A stretch of DNA of 5,709 bases from Halobacteriales archaeon (lineage in GTDB: Archaea; Thermoplasmatota; E2; JACPAO01; JAHFTW01), in NCBI GenBank assembly GCA_020201445.1, contig JAIVGU010000075.1, positions 1 to 5,709 of the forward strand. The letters are read 5' to 3'. Each line of letters starts with the position of its first letter. The first letter of the stretch is position 1. Position numbers and translations under genes: made by a program. The notes beneath the pieces were generated by a model. It had not been told where the DNA came from and ran no database searches. It saw only the letters and a list, made by a program, of their open reading frames with translations. This document shows, in pieces, positions 1-5,287 of the stretch.

Positions 1-588
1 CTAGGCCGGGCGCGCGAGCCGCATCGCCACGTGGGTCTCCGAGAACCGCACGCCCGTCGCCGCCTGCCGCAGGCCGGCGACACGCCCCGCCGCGGCGACC
101 TGCGCCTCCGTGGGCGCCTTGCCCTTGGGGTGGACGACCCAGAGCGACCCGCCGGGCGCCACCAGCATCGCCAGCTTGGGCAAGGGCTCCAGTTGCGCGG
201 CCGACTCCACGGCGAAGAACAGCAGCTCGACCGGCTGCCGCGGCGCCCCCGCCGCCACCGCCGCGCGGGTCCCCAGCTCCGTCCTGAACGCGGCGTCGAG
301 CGGCCCCGCTACCGCAGCGGAGGCTCCTGGCGGGACCCCGAGGCGGTCGAGCCGGCTGGGCGGGCTGCGCACCTTCGCCGCCAGCGCGCCGGCCTTCGCC
401 CCCGCCCCCAGCTCGACGACGTGGCCGCGGCAGGAGAGCACCAGCAGGGTGCCGCGCGCCTCGGCGACAATCTCCTCGAACGGGACGTCGGCCTTGAACG
501 CGCCCCGGAAGGCGACGTGGCCCTCGCCCACCTCGGCCTTCATCTTGGCGCCCGTGCCCGCCAGGAGGCCGGTCAGCTCGATGCCCAC
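1..588 (-). CDS. DUF3052-like protein of unknown function, GTG start
   Basis: The 195-residue product has two parts. Residues about 1-85 are a small, probably beta-rich domain with a 'VAFRG.F..DVPFEEI' stretch at about 25-40. Residues 76-195 resemble DUF3052: 'SRLDRLGVPPG' at 79-89, 'VELLFFAVES' at 120-129 and 'LVAPGGSLWVVHPKG' at 142-156. The second part looks like a degenerate Rossmann or methyltransferase-like fold, but I see no glycine-rich SAM loop, so I infer no enzymatic activity. No function is known to me. An ATG at 672 lies in frame, but the 28 codons between it and 588 have A/T at about a third of third positions, whereas codons after 588 almost all end in G or C. A TATA-like island at 612-617 also sits at leaderless spacing from the GTG at 586-588. 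The stop is at 1-3. The gene is divergent from the kinase gene. Confidence 0.72.
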   Translation of the reverse strand: MGIELTGLLAGTGAKMKAEVGEGHVAFRGAFKADVPFEEIVAEARGTLLVLSCRGHVVELGAGAKAGALAAKVRSPPSRLDRLGVPPGASAAVAGPLDAAFRTELGTRAAVAAGAPRQPVELLFFAVESAAQLEPLPKLAMLVAPGGSLWVVHPKGKAPTEAQVAAAGRVAGLRQAATGVRFSETHVAMRLARPA

Positions 589-611
589 GGCGCGGCCAAG
601 CCGAAGGGGGG

Positions 612-617
612 ACTTCA
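612..617 (-). promoter_or_regulatory. TATA-like box for the DUF3052-like gene
   Basis: On the minus strand this short A/T island reads TGAAGT in otherwise very GC-rich DNA. Its centre is about 26 nt from the GTG at 588, the spacing expected of an archaeal TATA box and a leaderless transcript. It is only weakly TATA-like, so the support comes mainly from position and from the same geometry at neighbouring genes. Confidence 0.35.
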
Positions 618-673
618 GGGCTGCTGCACGCTGGATGGGCCCCGCGCGGCCGCACGGCTGCGGGCGGCGCATG

Positions 674-679
674 CCTTAA
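674..679 (+). promoter_or_regulatory. TATA-like box for the kinase-phosphoesterase operon
   Basis: The island CTTAAC stands out in GC-rich surroundings. Its centre lies about 26 nt before the GTG at 703, which fits an archaeal TATA box driving a leaderless mRNA. I see no clear ribosome binding site before the GTG. The site lies in the 114-bp gap between the two divergent genes if the minus-strand gene starts at 588. Confidence 0.45.
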
Positions 680-702
680 CCCACGGCCGGGAATCCTCCC
701 TG

Positions 703-1581
703 GTGCGCACCGTCGTCCTCGCCAACCGCTCCTCCGGGCGGAGCGCGCGGGGGCGGGCCACGGCCATCGCGGCCGCCTTCGCGGGGACCGGCCTGTCGCC
801 CGAGATTCAGTTCGTGGGAGGCCAGCAGGCCACCCTGGCGGCCCAGCGCGCCGTCGCGCAGGGGGCCGGGACGGTCGTGGCCGCCGGCGGGGACGGCACC
901 GTGGGCGCGGTCGCCGCCGCCCTTGCCGGGACCCGGGCCGCGATGGGGGTCCTGCCGCTGGGGACGCTGAACCACTTCGCGCGCGACGCCGGCATCCCGC
1001 TGGGCCTCGCGGACGCCGCGCGCACCGTGGCGGCGGGGGCGGCGCGGCCGGTCGACGTGGCCGAGGTCAACGGGCGCGTCTTCGTCAACAACTCCTCCAT
1101 CGGGCTCTACCCGCAAGCCCTGGGCGAGCGCGCGCGGCAGGGTGGCCCGAAGCGCGTGGCCATGGTGGCGGCGGCCTGGGCCGCGCTGCAGCGCCTCCCC
1201 GCGCACCGCGTCCTCGTGGCGGTGGACGGCCGCCCGGAGCAGCGCGTGACGCCGTGCGTCTTCGTCGGCAACAACCCGTACGAGACCCGCTTCGGCCGCG
1301 TGGGCCACCGCGCCGCCCTCGACACCGGCCGCCTCGGCGTCTACACCATCCGGCGCGCCTCCCGGCCGGCCGTCCTGGCGCTGGCCGTGCGCGCCCTCGC
1401 CGGCCGCCTCGACACGGCGCGCGACCTCGGGGCCGAGGAGGCGTCCACCGTCACCATCGCGTCGGCGCACCGCCGCACCCTGCGCGTGGCGCTCGACGGC
1501 GAGGTGGCGCGCCTGGAGCTGCCGCTGCGCTACCGCATCCGCCCCGGCGCCCTGCGGCTGCTGGCCCCGGAGGCGCCGTGA
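703..1581 (+). CDS. Diacylglycerol/lipid kinase family protein (YegS/LCB5 type)
   Basis: The 292-residue product belongs to the DAGK catalytic family, which transfers phosphate from ATP to the hydroxyl of a lipid such as diacylglycerol, sphingosine or a related alcohol. Visible motifs in order: the N-terminal strand 'VVLANRSSG' (4-12), the nucleotide-binding 'GGDGT' (62-66), 'PLGTLNHFARD' (85-95), 'FVNNSSIGLYP' (127-137), 'FVGNNPYE' (187-194), 'LDTGRLGVY' (206-214) and a C-terminal 'DGE' (265-267) typical of YegS-like kinases. The length is usual for the family. The frame is open upstream to 31, but homology begins at 'RTVVLANR', so GTG 703 is the start. It overlaps the next gene by 4 bp (GTGA), implying co-transcription and coupled translation. 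In an archaeon with ether lipids the substrate is unclear: archaeol precursors, a polyprenol or another lipid alcohol are possible. A bacterial origin is plausible but unproven. Confidence 0.9.
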   Translation: MRTVVLANRSSGRSARGRATAIAAAFAGTGLSPEIQFVGGQQATLAAQRAVAQGAGTVVAAGGDGTVGAVAAALAGTRAAMGVLPLGTLNHFARDAGIPLGLADAARTVAAGAARPVDVAEVNGRVFVNNSSIGLYPQALGERARQGGPKRVAMVAAAWAALQRLPAHRVLVAVDGRPEQRVTPCVFVGNNPYETRFGRVGHRAALDTGRLGVYTIRRASRPAVLALAVRALAGRLDTARDLGAEEASTVTIASAHRRTLRVALDGEVARLELPLRYRIRPGALRLLAPEAP

Positions 1582-2381
1582 GCCGCATCGCCCACCTGTC
1601 GGACCTCCACTTCGGGCGCGCCGACCCGCGGGTGGTGGCGGGGCTGCTGGCCGACCTGCGCGCGCTGCGCCCCGACCTGGTGGCCGTGAGCGGCGACCTG
1701 ACGCAGCGCGCCCGGCGCTCCGAGTTCGTGGCCGCCCGCGCCTTCCTCGACCAGTTGCCCGCGCCCTGGCTCGCGGTGCCGGGCAACCACGACATCCCCC
1801 TGCACAACGTGGCGCGCCGCCTGGGGTGGCCGCTGCACCGCTTCCGGGCGGCCATCGCGCCGGAGCCGTTGCCCAAGCATGCGGACGGGCAGGTCGCGGC
1901 ACTCGGCCTGAACACGGCGTGGCACCTGGTGTGGAAGGGTGGCCGCGTCACGCCCCTCCAGGTCGCGGCGGTGCGGCACTGGTCCGCGCAGCAGGGCGGC
2001 CGGCTGCGCATCGTGGTCGCGCACCACCCGTTCTCGCCCCCCGCGGGCGGGCGCGGGCACTCGCTGGTGCGGGGCTGGCAGCCGGCGCTGCTGGCGATGG
2101 AGGAGGCCGGCGTGGACATCGTTCTCACCGGGCACCACCACATCGCCGGCCGCTCCGAGTCGCGTGCCCACGCCGTGGACGGCCCGCACCGCGTGGTGCT
2201 GGTAGGCGCGGGCACCGCGACGAGCGTGCGGGTGCGCGGCGAGCCGAACAGCTACAACCTCCTGCACGCAGCGCCGGGCCGCCTGCGGGTGGAGCGGCGG
2301 GACTGGGACGGGCAGCGCTTCGGCACGGCGGAGGAGCAGGAGTACGTCGGCTGGCAGGCGCTGCCGGACCGGTCCGCTTGA
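1578..2381 (+). CDS. Calcineurin-like metallophosphoesterase
   Basis: The 267-residue product has the full set of metal-binding motifs of the calcineurin-like phosphoesterase superfamily: D-x-H in 'HLSDLHFG' (D9, H11), 'SGDLTQRA' (D40), 'GNHD' (69-72), 'AHHPF' (H149/H150) and 'TGHHH' (184-188). These bind a two-metal centre that hydrolyses phosphomonoesters or phosphodiesters. The layout resembles the CpdA/Icc-like cyclic-nucleotide phosphodiesterase group, but substrate cannot be read from sequence. I see no signal peptide or membrane segment, so it is probably cytosolic. The GTG start is fixed by homology ('SRIAHLSDLHFG') and by its overlap with the stop codon of the lipid kinase gene. That tight coupling suggests the two act on a common phospholipid or phosphoester pool. 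A lipid-phosphate or pyrophosphate hydrolase (UDP-diacylglucosamine hydrolase-like) is an alternative. Confidence 0.92.
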   Translation: MSRIAHLSDLHFGRADPRVVAGLLADLRALRPDLVAVSGDLTQRARRSEFVAARAFLDQLPAPWLAVPGNHDIPLHNVARRLGWPLHRFRAAIAPEPLPKHADGQVAALGLNTAWHLVWKGGRVTPLQVAAVRHWSAQQGGRLRIVVAHHPFSPPAGGRGHSLVRGWQPALLAMEEAGVDIVLTGHHHIAGRSESRAHAVDGPHRVVLVGAGTATSVRVRGEPNSYNLLHAAPGRLRVERRDWDGQRFGTAEEQEYVGWQALPDRSA

Positions 2382-2384
2382 AAT
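2378..2384 (+). promoter_or_regulatory. TATA-like box for rsmA
   Basis: The island TTGAAAT overlaps the stop codon of the phosphoesterase gene and is the only A/T-rich patch nearby. Its centre is about 28 nt before the TTG at 2409, which fits a leaderless transcript starting there. If the gene instead starts at ATG 2490 the leader would be about 80 nt. Confidence 0.35.
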
Positions 2385-2408
2385 CCGGCCGGCGCCTGCC
2401 CAGCGTGC

Positions 2409-3314
2409 TTGCAGGCCCCCGACCCCTTCCGCCGCGACCGGCCCCACCGGCAGGAGGGGGGCACCGACCGCCGCGGCTTCCGCAACCCCATGGCGGGCGT
2501 CCCGGCTGGCCACCGCCAGCGCAAGGACCTGGGGCAGCACTTCCTGCGCGACCAGCAGGTGCTGGCGGACGTCGTGGCCGCCGCGGAGCTGGCGCCGGGG
2601 CAGCGTGTCCTTGAGATTGGCCCGGGCCCCGGCAACCTGACGGCGCTGCTTGCGGCGGCGGTCGGCGCGCAGGGCAAGGTCGTCGCCATCGAGGCCGACC
2701 GCCGGCTCGCGGAGGCGCTGCACGGCCGCTGGCCCAACGTCGAGGTCGTCGAGGGGGACGCGGTGCAGGTGGACCTCGCGGCACTCGGCAGGTTTGACCG
2801 CATCGTGGCCAACCTCCCCTACCTCATCTCCGGCCCCATCACGGTGGCGTTCCTGGACCTGCTGCGCGACCCGGCGACCCGCTGGGGGCTGGCGGTCCTG
2901 ATGTACCAGGCCGAGTTCGGCGCGCGCCTGCTCGCCAGGGCCGGCGACGGGGCGTATGGCCGCCTGTCGGTGCACGCCGCGCGCTGGGTCCACGCCGGGA
3001 AGGTGCGCGACGTCGCGCCGGGCTGCTTCGACCCGCCGCCGCAGGTGGACTCGGTCGTCCTCCGGCTGTGGCCGCACGCAACGCCGCCGTTCGAGGTCAC
3101 GGACGAGGAGGTGTGGCGCGCCGCCGTCGACGGGAGTTTCCAGCAGCGCCGGAAGCAGATGCGCAACACCGTGCCGGCCGCCGTCGCCGGCCTCGGCATC
3201 CCGGTCGCCCGCGCCGGGGCGGTCCTGGAGGGGATGGGGCTGGCCGGCGAGCGCCCCGAGCAGGTCGAGCCAGCCGTCTTCGCCGAGCTGGCGCGCCGCC
3301 TGCGGGAGGAGTGA
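2409..3314 (+). CDS. rsmA: 16S rRNA (adenine-N6,N6)-dimethyltransferase RsmA/KsgA/Dim1
   Basis: This enzyme uses SAM to dimethylate two adjacent adenosines in the helix-45 loop of small-subunit rRNA, a late ribosome assembly step. Numbering from the internal ATG at 2490, the motifs are 'LGQHFLRD' (14-21), SAM motif I 'VLEIGPGPGNLT' (40-51), acidic 'IEAD' (67-70), 'EGDAVQVD' (88-95), catalytic 'ANLPYLISGP' (107-116) and 'FDPPPQVDSVVLRL' (180-193), followed by the small C-terminal helical domain with 'FQQRRKQMRN' (217-226). From ATG 2490 the protein is 274 residues, from TTG 2409 it is 301. I favour TTG 2409: all 26 codons after it up to 2489 end in G or C, as in the rest of the gene, and a TATA-like island sits at leaderless spacing. 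The extra arm is rich in Arg and Asp and could contact rRNA. The HemK-like gene follows, an order also known in other archaea. Confidence 0.95.
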   Translation: MQAPDPFRRDRPHRQEGGTDRRGFRNPMAGVPAGHRQRKDLGQHFLRDQQVLADVVAAAELAPGQRVLEIGPGPGNLTALLAAAVGAQGKVVAIEADRRLAEALHGRWPNVEVVEGDAVQVDLAALGRFDRIVANLPYLISGPITVAFLDLLRDPATRWGLAVLMYQAEFGARLLARAGDGAYGRLSVHAARWVHAGKVRDVAPGCFDPPPQVDSVVLRLWPHATPPFEVTDEEVWRAAVDGSFQQRRKQMRNTVPAAVAGLGIPVARAGAVLEGMGLAGERPEQVEPAVFAELARRLREE

Positions 3315-3336
3315 GCACGCTCGCCTTGCCTGGCCC

Positions 3337-3353
3337 GCAGCCGACCCGGCTGC
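3337..3353 (+). repeat. Small GC hairpin between rsmA and the HemK-like gene
   Basis: GCAGCCG (3337-3343) and CGGCTGC (3347-3353) are perfect inverted copies around a 3-nt loop in the 87-bp gap between the genes. There is no T-run after it, so it does not look like a terminator. In DNA this GC-rich a 7-bp stem can arise by chance. I see no clear TATA-like island at the right distance from ATG 3402, so the two genes are probably co-transcribed. Confidence 0.3.
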
Positions 3354-3401
3354 CGACCTTTGGGCGCACGCTTCGGCCCGGACTTGGCCGGGGGCGCTAG
3401 G

Positions 3402-4004
3402 ATGGAGTGGGAGGGGCCGGACGGCCAGCGCTACTTCCTCGCGCTGCACGACGAGGTCTACCGCCCCGCCGAGGACACCTTCCTGCTCGCCAGGGCGGTC
3501 CACCAGACGCTCCGGCCGGGCCAGAGGTTCCTCGAGGTCGGCTGCGGCGCGGGCCTGGTGAGCCTGGTGGCGGCGCGCTGCGGGGCGGAGGTGGTGGCCA
3601 CCGACCTCAACCCGCACGCGGTCGGGCTGCTGCAGCACAACGCGCGGCAGAACGGCCTCGCGGTGCGCGCCGTCCAGACCGACCTGCTGGGCGGCGTGGC
3701 GGGCCCGTTCGACGTGGTGGCGTTCAACCCGCCCTACCTCCCCACCACGCCGGCGGAGTACGTCCCGGGGCCGCTCAACCTCGCCTTCGACGGCGGGCCG
3801 GACGGCAACGCCACGGTGCTGCGCTTCGCGCGCCAGGTCGGGGCGCTGCGCCCGCTGCCGGGAACGCTCCTGGTCGTCCACTCGTCCCTCAGCGACCCGG
3901 GGCCGCTGGAGCGCGAGCTGGCCGGCGTGGGCTACCGCTGCGGCGTCCTGCTGGAGGAGTCGCACTTCTTCGAGCGGCTGACGGTGCGCGCCTTCACGCG
4001 CTGA
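3402..4004 (+). CDS. HemK/Mtq2-like release-factor glutamine N5-methyltransferase
   Basis: The 200-residue product is a short archaeal/eukaryotic-type HemK homologue (Mtq2 group) lacking the N-terminal helical domain of bacterial PrmC. Family members methylate the Gln of the GGQ motif of the class I release factor (aRF1 in archaea), usually with a small Trm112 zinc protein as partner, which is not in this window. Visible motifs are the family signature 'VYRPAEDTFLL' (19-29), SAM motif I 'FLEVGCGAGLVS' (43-54), 'ATDLNPHAV' (66-74) and the catalytic 'FNPPYLP' (108-114), which grips the Gln side chain. The ATG at 3402 is chosen because the signature follows at normal distance; a TTG at 3360 would add 14 residues without visible homology. 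The last 11 bp overlap the end of the convergent surface-protein gene. Other methylation targets, including arsenic species or Lys as reported for eukaryotic relatives, cannot be excluded. Confidence 0.9.
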   Translation: MEWEGPDGQRYFLALHDEVYRPAEDTFLLARAVHQTLRPGQRFLEVGCGAGLVSLVAARCGAEVVATDLNPHAVGLLQHNARQNGLAVRAVQTDLLGGVAGPFDVVAFNPPYLPTTPAEYVPGPLNLAFDGGPDGNATVLRFARQVGALRPLPGTLLVVHSSLSDPGPLERELAGVGYRCGVLLEESHFFERLTVRAFTR

Positions 4005-4924
4005 GCCGGCGGCGGACCGCGAGCAGCCCGGCCACGCCGGCCAGGACGAGGATGACCTCGGGGGCCGGGCTCTTCTTGGCGGTGGCGGGCGGCGCCCCGG
4101 TGGCGGGGTTGGCCGCGGTGGTCGGGGGGGCGGTGGTCTGGCCGGCCGGCGGCGGCACGGTCTGGGTGTAGGTGTACGTCTGCCCGTTCTGGGTGTAGGT
4201 GTACGTGTAGGTGAAGGTCTGCGTCTGCGTCACCGTCTGGGTGCGCGTCTGCGTCACCGTGGCCACCGTCTGCGTCTGGGTCCCGCCGGGGGTGGGCGGC
4301 GACGGGAAGGTGAAGACGCGGCCAAAGCCGGCGTCGGGGGCGTTGTCCCAGTGCGCCTCGGTGCTGGGCGGGGTGGTGGCGGTGGGCGCGATGGGCTTGG
4401 CCAGCGGGGCGCAGGTGTAGGTGCCCTGGCTCGGGACCTCCTGCTTGGGGAAGCAGAGCTCGGGCAGGCTGTAGACGGCGAGGTGGTCGACGCGGTAGGC
4501 GCCGGGAGTCGCGCCGCGGGGAAGGTTGACGAAGGGGCTGGTGCGCGGGATGCGCAGGGTCAGCTCCGTGCCGTTGAGGCTGGCGGCGGCGCTGCCGTCG
4601 ACGACGAGGAGGCCGCGGGTCGAGGACGCGGAAGGAGAAGACGTAGGTGAGGCTGGCGTAGACGCAGGTCCCCGGGTCGGGGCACGCGTCGGTGCCGGCC
4701 GTGTTGCCCTGCACGGGCGGCAGGGCGGGCGGCGCATCGGCGAAGGTGGCGTGGAGGACTAGGTTGTTGGCATCGGAGGGGTCGATCCACACGGAGAGGA
4801 TGTCGAGGGTTCCGGTGCCTCCGTCTCCCTTGAGGTCGGTGATTTCGGGGTCGGTGAAGGAGCCCGCGGCGGCAAGCGGGGCGAGAGCGATGGCAAGGCT
4901 GGCGAGGAGCAGGATGGACTTCAT
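3994..4924 (-). CDS. Secreted Thr-rich surface protein with C-terminal anchor, frameshifted
   Basis: Two minus-strand frames together make one protein. The first runs from ATG 4924 through 'LTYVFSFRVLD' to about 4620; the second resumes at about 4616 with 'RGLLVVDGSAAASLNG' and ends at TGA 3994-3996. Removing one base from the GGG at 4617-4619 gives a continuous 309 residues. Order: signal peptide 1-20 (Lys2, hydrophobic core, Ala-rich end); a probable beta-rich ectodomain 21-205 with 'DLKGDGGTGTLDILSVWID' (30-48) and four cysteines (81, 87, 157, 171) that could form two disulfides; a Thr-x dipeptide repeat 215-256; a Pro/Thr/Ala linker to 282; then 'SPAPE' (285-289), a hydrophobic helix (290-303) and RRR (304-306). 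The C-terminal layout is that of archaeosortase-type sorting signals or a plain membrane anchor, though not the classic PGF-CTERM motif. I do not recognise the ectodomain family. The break may be a sequencing error, a real mutation or recoding. Confidence 0.75.
4156..4281 (-). repeat. Hexanucleotide-type repeat encoding a (Thr-x) stalk
   Basis: These 126 bp encode 42 residues in which Thr alternates with Gln, Tyr, Val, Arg or Phe, interrupted by a 'QNGQ' turn near residues 245-248 and one Val-Ala break. The DNA units are imperfect 6-mers such as ACSCAG and ACSTAC, so the array could expand or contract without changing frame. Alternating Thr suggests an extended beta structure with Thr on one face, a likely O-glycosylation stalk. 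This is coding sequence within the surface protein, not an intergenic array. Confidence 0.85.
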
Positions 4925-4950
4925 GGCAACGGATGACCAAATTGTGGACT

Positions 4951-4958
4951 ACTTAAGT
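4951..4958 (-). promoter_or_regulatory. TATA-like promoter of the surface-protein gene
   Basis: The palindromic ACTTAAGT lies in the most A/T-rich stretch of the window (about 4925-5012). Its centre is about 30 nt upstream of ATG 4924, so transcription would start at or a few bases before the ATG. I see no ribosome binding site, which supports a leaderless or nearly leaderless mRNA. An imperfect palindrome at 4937-4947 (CCAAATTGTGG) lies between this box and the start codon and could be an operator, though that is speculative. Confidence 0.55.
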
Positions 4959-4990
4959 CGTGTAGATTGCCGATTGTTTTCGGAAACCAT

Positions 4991-5143
4991 CTAGCCAAAG
5001 TGGGAACAATTAGGGGCGCCAGAGGCGCGTCCGCACGCAAAAAACCAGGGAAAAACCAGCGAAACGAGCGGGGGAGCCTCCTGGCGGCCGAGCCGCAGCC
5101 GGACCGCCGCCACGATGCCGACGGCCGCCAGGAAGGCCGCCAA
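4991..5143 (-). CDS. Candidate small membrane ORF or gene remnant
   Basis: This TTG-started frame would give 50 residues with a convincing hydrophobic helix and basic tail at the N-terminus ('LAAFLAAVGIVAAVRLRLG', 1-19). The first 22 codons all end in G or C, as expected of genes here, but third positions become A/T-rich after about 5075 and the frame runs through the T-runs, which argues against a complete gene. The same frame is open upstream to the ribH stop but offers no ATG, GTG or TTG start there. It may be the decayed C-terminal anchor of a lost membrane protein, or chance. No homologue is recognised. Confidence 0.2.
   Translation of the reverse strand: MAAFLAAVGIVAAVRLRLGRQEAPPLVSLVFPWFFACGRASGAPNCSHFG
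5039..5055 (-). terminator. Oligo-T termination tracts downstream of ribH
   Basis: On the minus strand the sequence holds T5 (5051-5055) and T6 (5039-5044) separated by six bases. They form a 9-bp direct repeat CTGGTTTTT with an 11-bp period. Archaeal RNA polymerase terminates at oligo-T tracts, so these would end transcripts coming from ribH before the surface-protein promoter. They are among the longest A/T homopolymers in a GC-rich window. Confidence 0.5.
5079..5133. repeat. 12-bp inverted repeat, potential long hairpin
   Basis: TCCTGGCGGCCG (5079-5090) and CGGCCGCCAGGA (5122-5133) are perfect inverted copies with a 31-nt loop. They sit inside the larger 5018-5249 pair and overlap the candidate small membrane ORF. 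A third small stem follows at 5162-5168/5175-5181 (TCCCCGC, 6-nt loop, GCGGGGA). Confidence 0.5.
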
Positions 5144-5287
5144 GCCGGCGCACGGGCGCGCTCCCCGCCAGCACGCGGGGACGAGGCGCCAGACTGCGTG
5201 CCGCTCACGTTGGAGCAGCGGTCGGCAGCGGATTGGCCGCGCCTCTGGCTCCGTCGTCGTGGAAGGTGGAAGCTGGCCGCTGCACGG

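Larger units (their letters stand above)
5018..5249. repeat. 12-bp perfect inverted repeat bounding a 232-bp stretch
   Basis: GCCAGAGGCGCG (5018-5029) and CGCGCCTCTGGC (5238-5249) are perfect inverted copies enclosing 208 bp with no convincing gene. A second 12-bp pair and a 7-bp hairpin lie inside. The arms could be the ends of a small non-autonomous element or the closing stem of a structured RNA. I see no flanking target-site duplication and no transposase. Confidence 0.5.
4925..5287. other. 363-bp intergenic region between ribH and the surface-protein gene
   Basis: The region has two parts. About 4925-5012 is strikingly A/T-rich for this genome and holds the surface-protein promoter. About 5013-5287 is GC-rich and holds the T-runs, two 12-bp inverted repeats, a 7-bp hairpin and the doubtful small membrane ORF. 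I find no tRNA, rRNA or recognisable riboswitch. At a boundary between minus-strand genes this is unusually long for a window whose other gaps are at most 114 bp. Confidence 0.6.

Noticed and set aside
588..672. ATG 672 as the start of the DUF3052-like gene
   Set aside because: The 28 added codons lack the G/C-ending codon bias seen after 588, no TATA-like island precedes 672, and it would leave only 30 bp between divergent starts.
31..702. N-terminal extension of the lipid kinase frame back to position 31
   Set aside because: It is antisense to the DUF3052-like gene, Arg-rich, without homology, and kinase homology starts exactly after GTG 703.
676..1902. Minus-strand open frame of 408 codons
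   Set aside because: Shadow of the kinase and phosphoesterase genes; composition is Arg/Pro/Gly/Ala-rich and no motif is visible.
1530..3965. Very long minus-strand open frame of 811 codons antisense to three genes
   Set aside because: It lies opposite genes with unmistakable conserved motifs, its product is an Arg/Ala/His-rich low-complexity string with no domain, and long antisense frames are expected at this GC content.
4156..4281. Possible CRISPR or intergenic satellite array
   Set aside because: Units are 6 bp with no spacers and are explained fully as in-frame codons of the surface protein.
4211..4420. Plus-strand open frame rich in Val and Cys opposite the Thr-x repeat
   Set aside because: It is the complement of the hexamer array; the minus-strand reading has the signal peptide, linker and anchor context.
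3932..4616. Continuation of the surface-protein N-terminal frame past the frameshift
   Set aside because: After about 4616 it turns into Arg/His/Pro-rich sequence and runs antisense into the methyltransferase gene, while the other frame carries the stalk and anchor.
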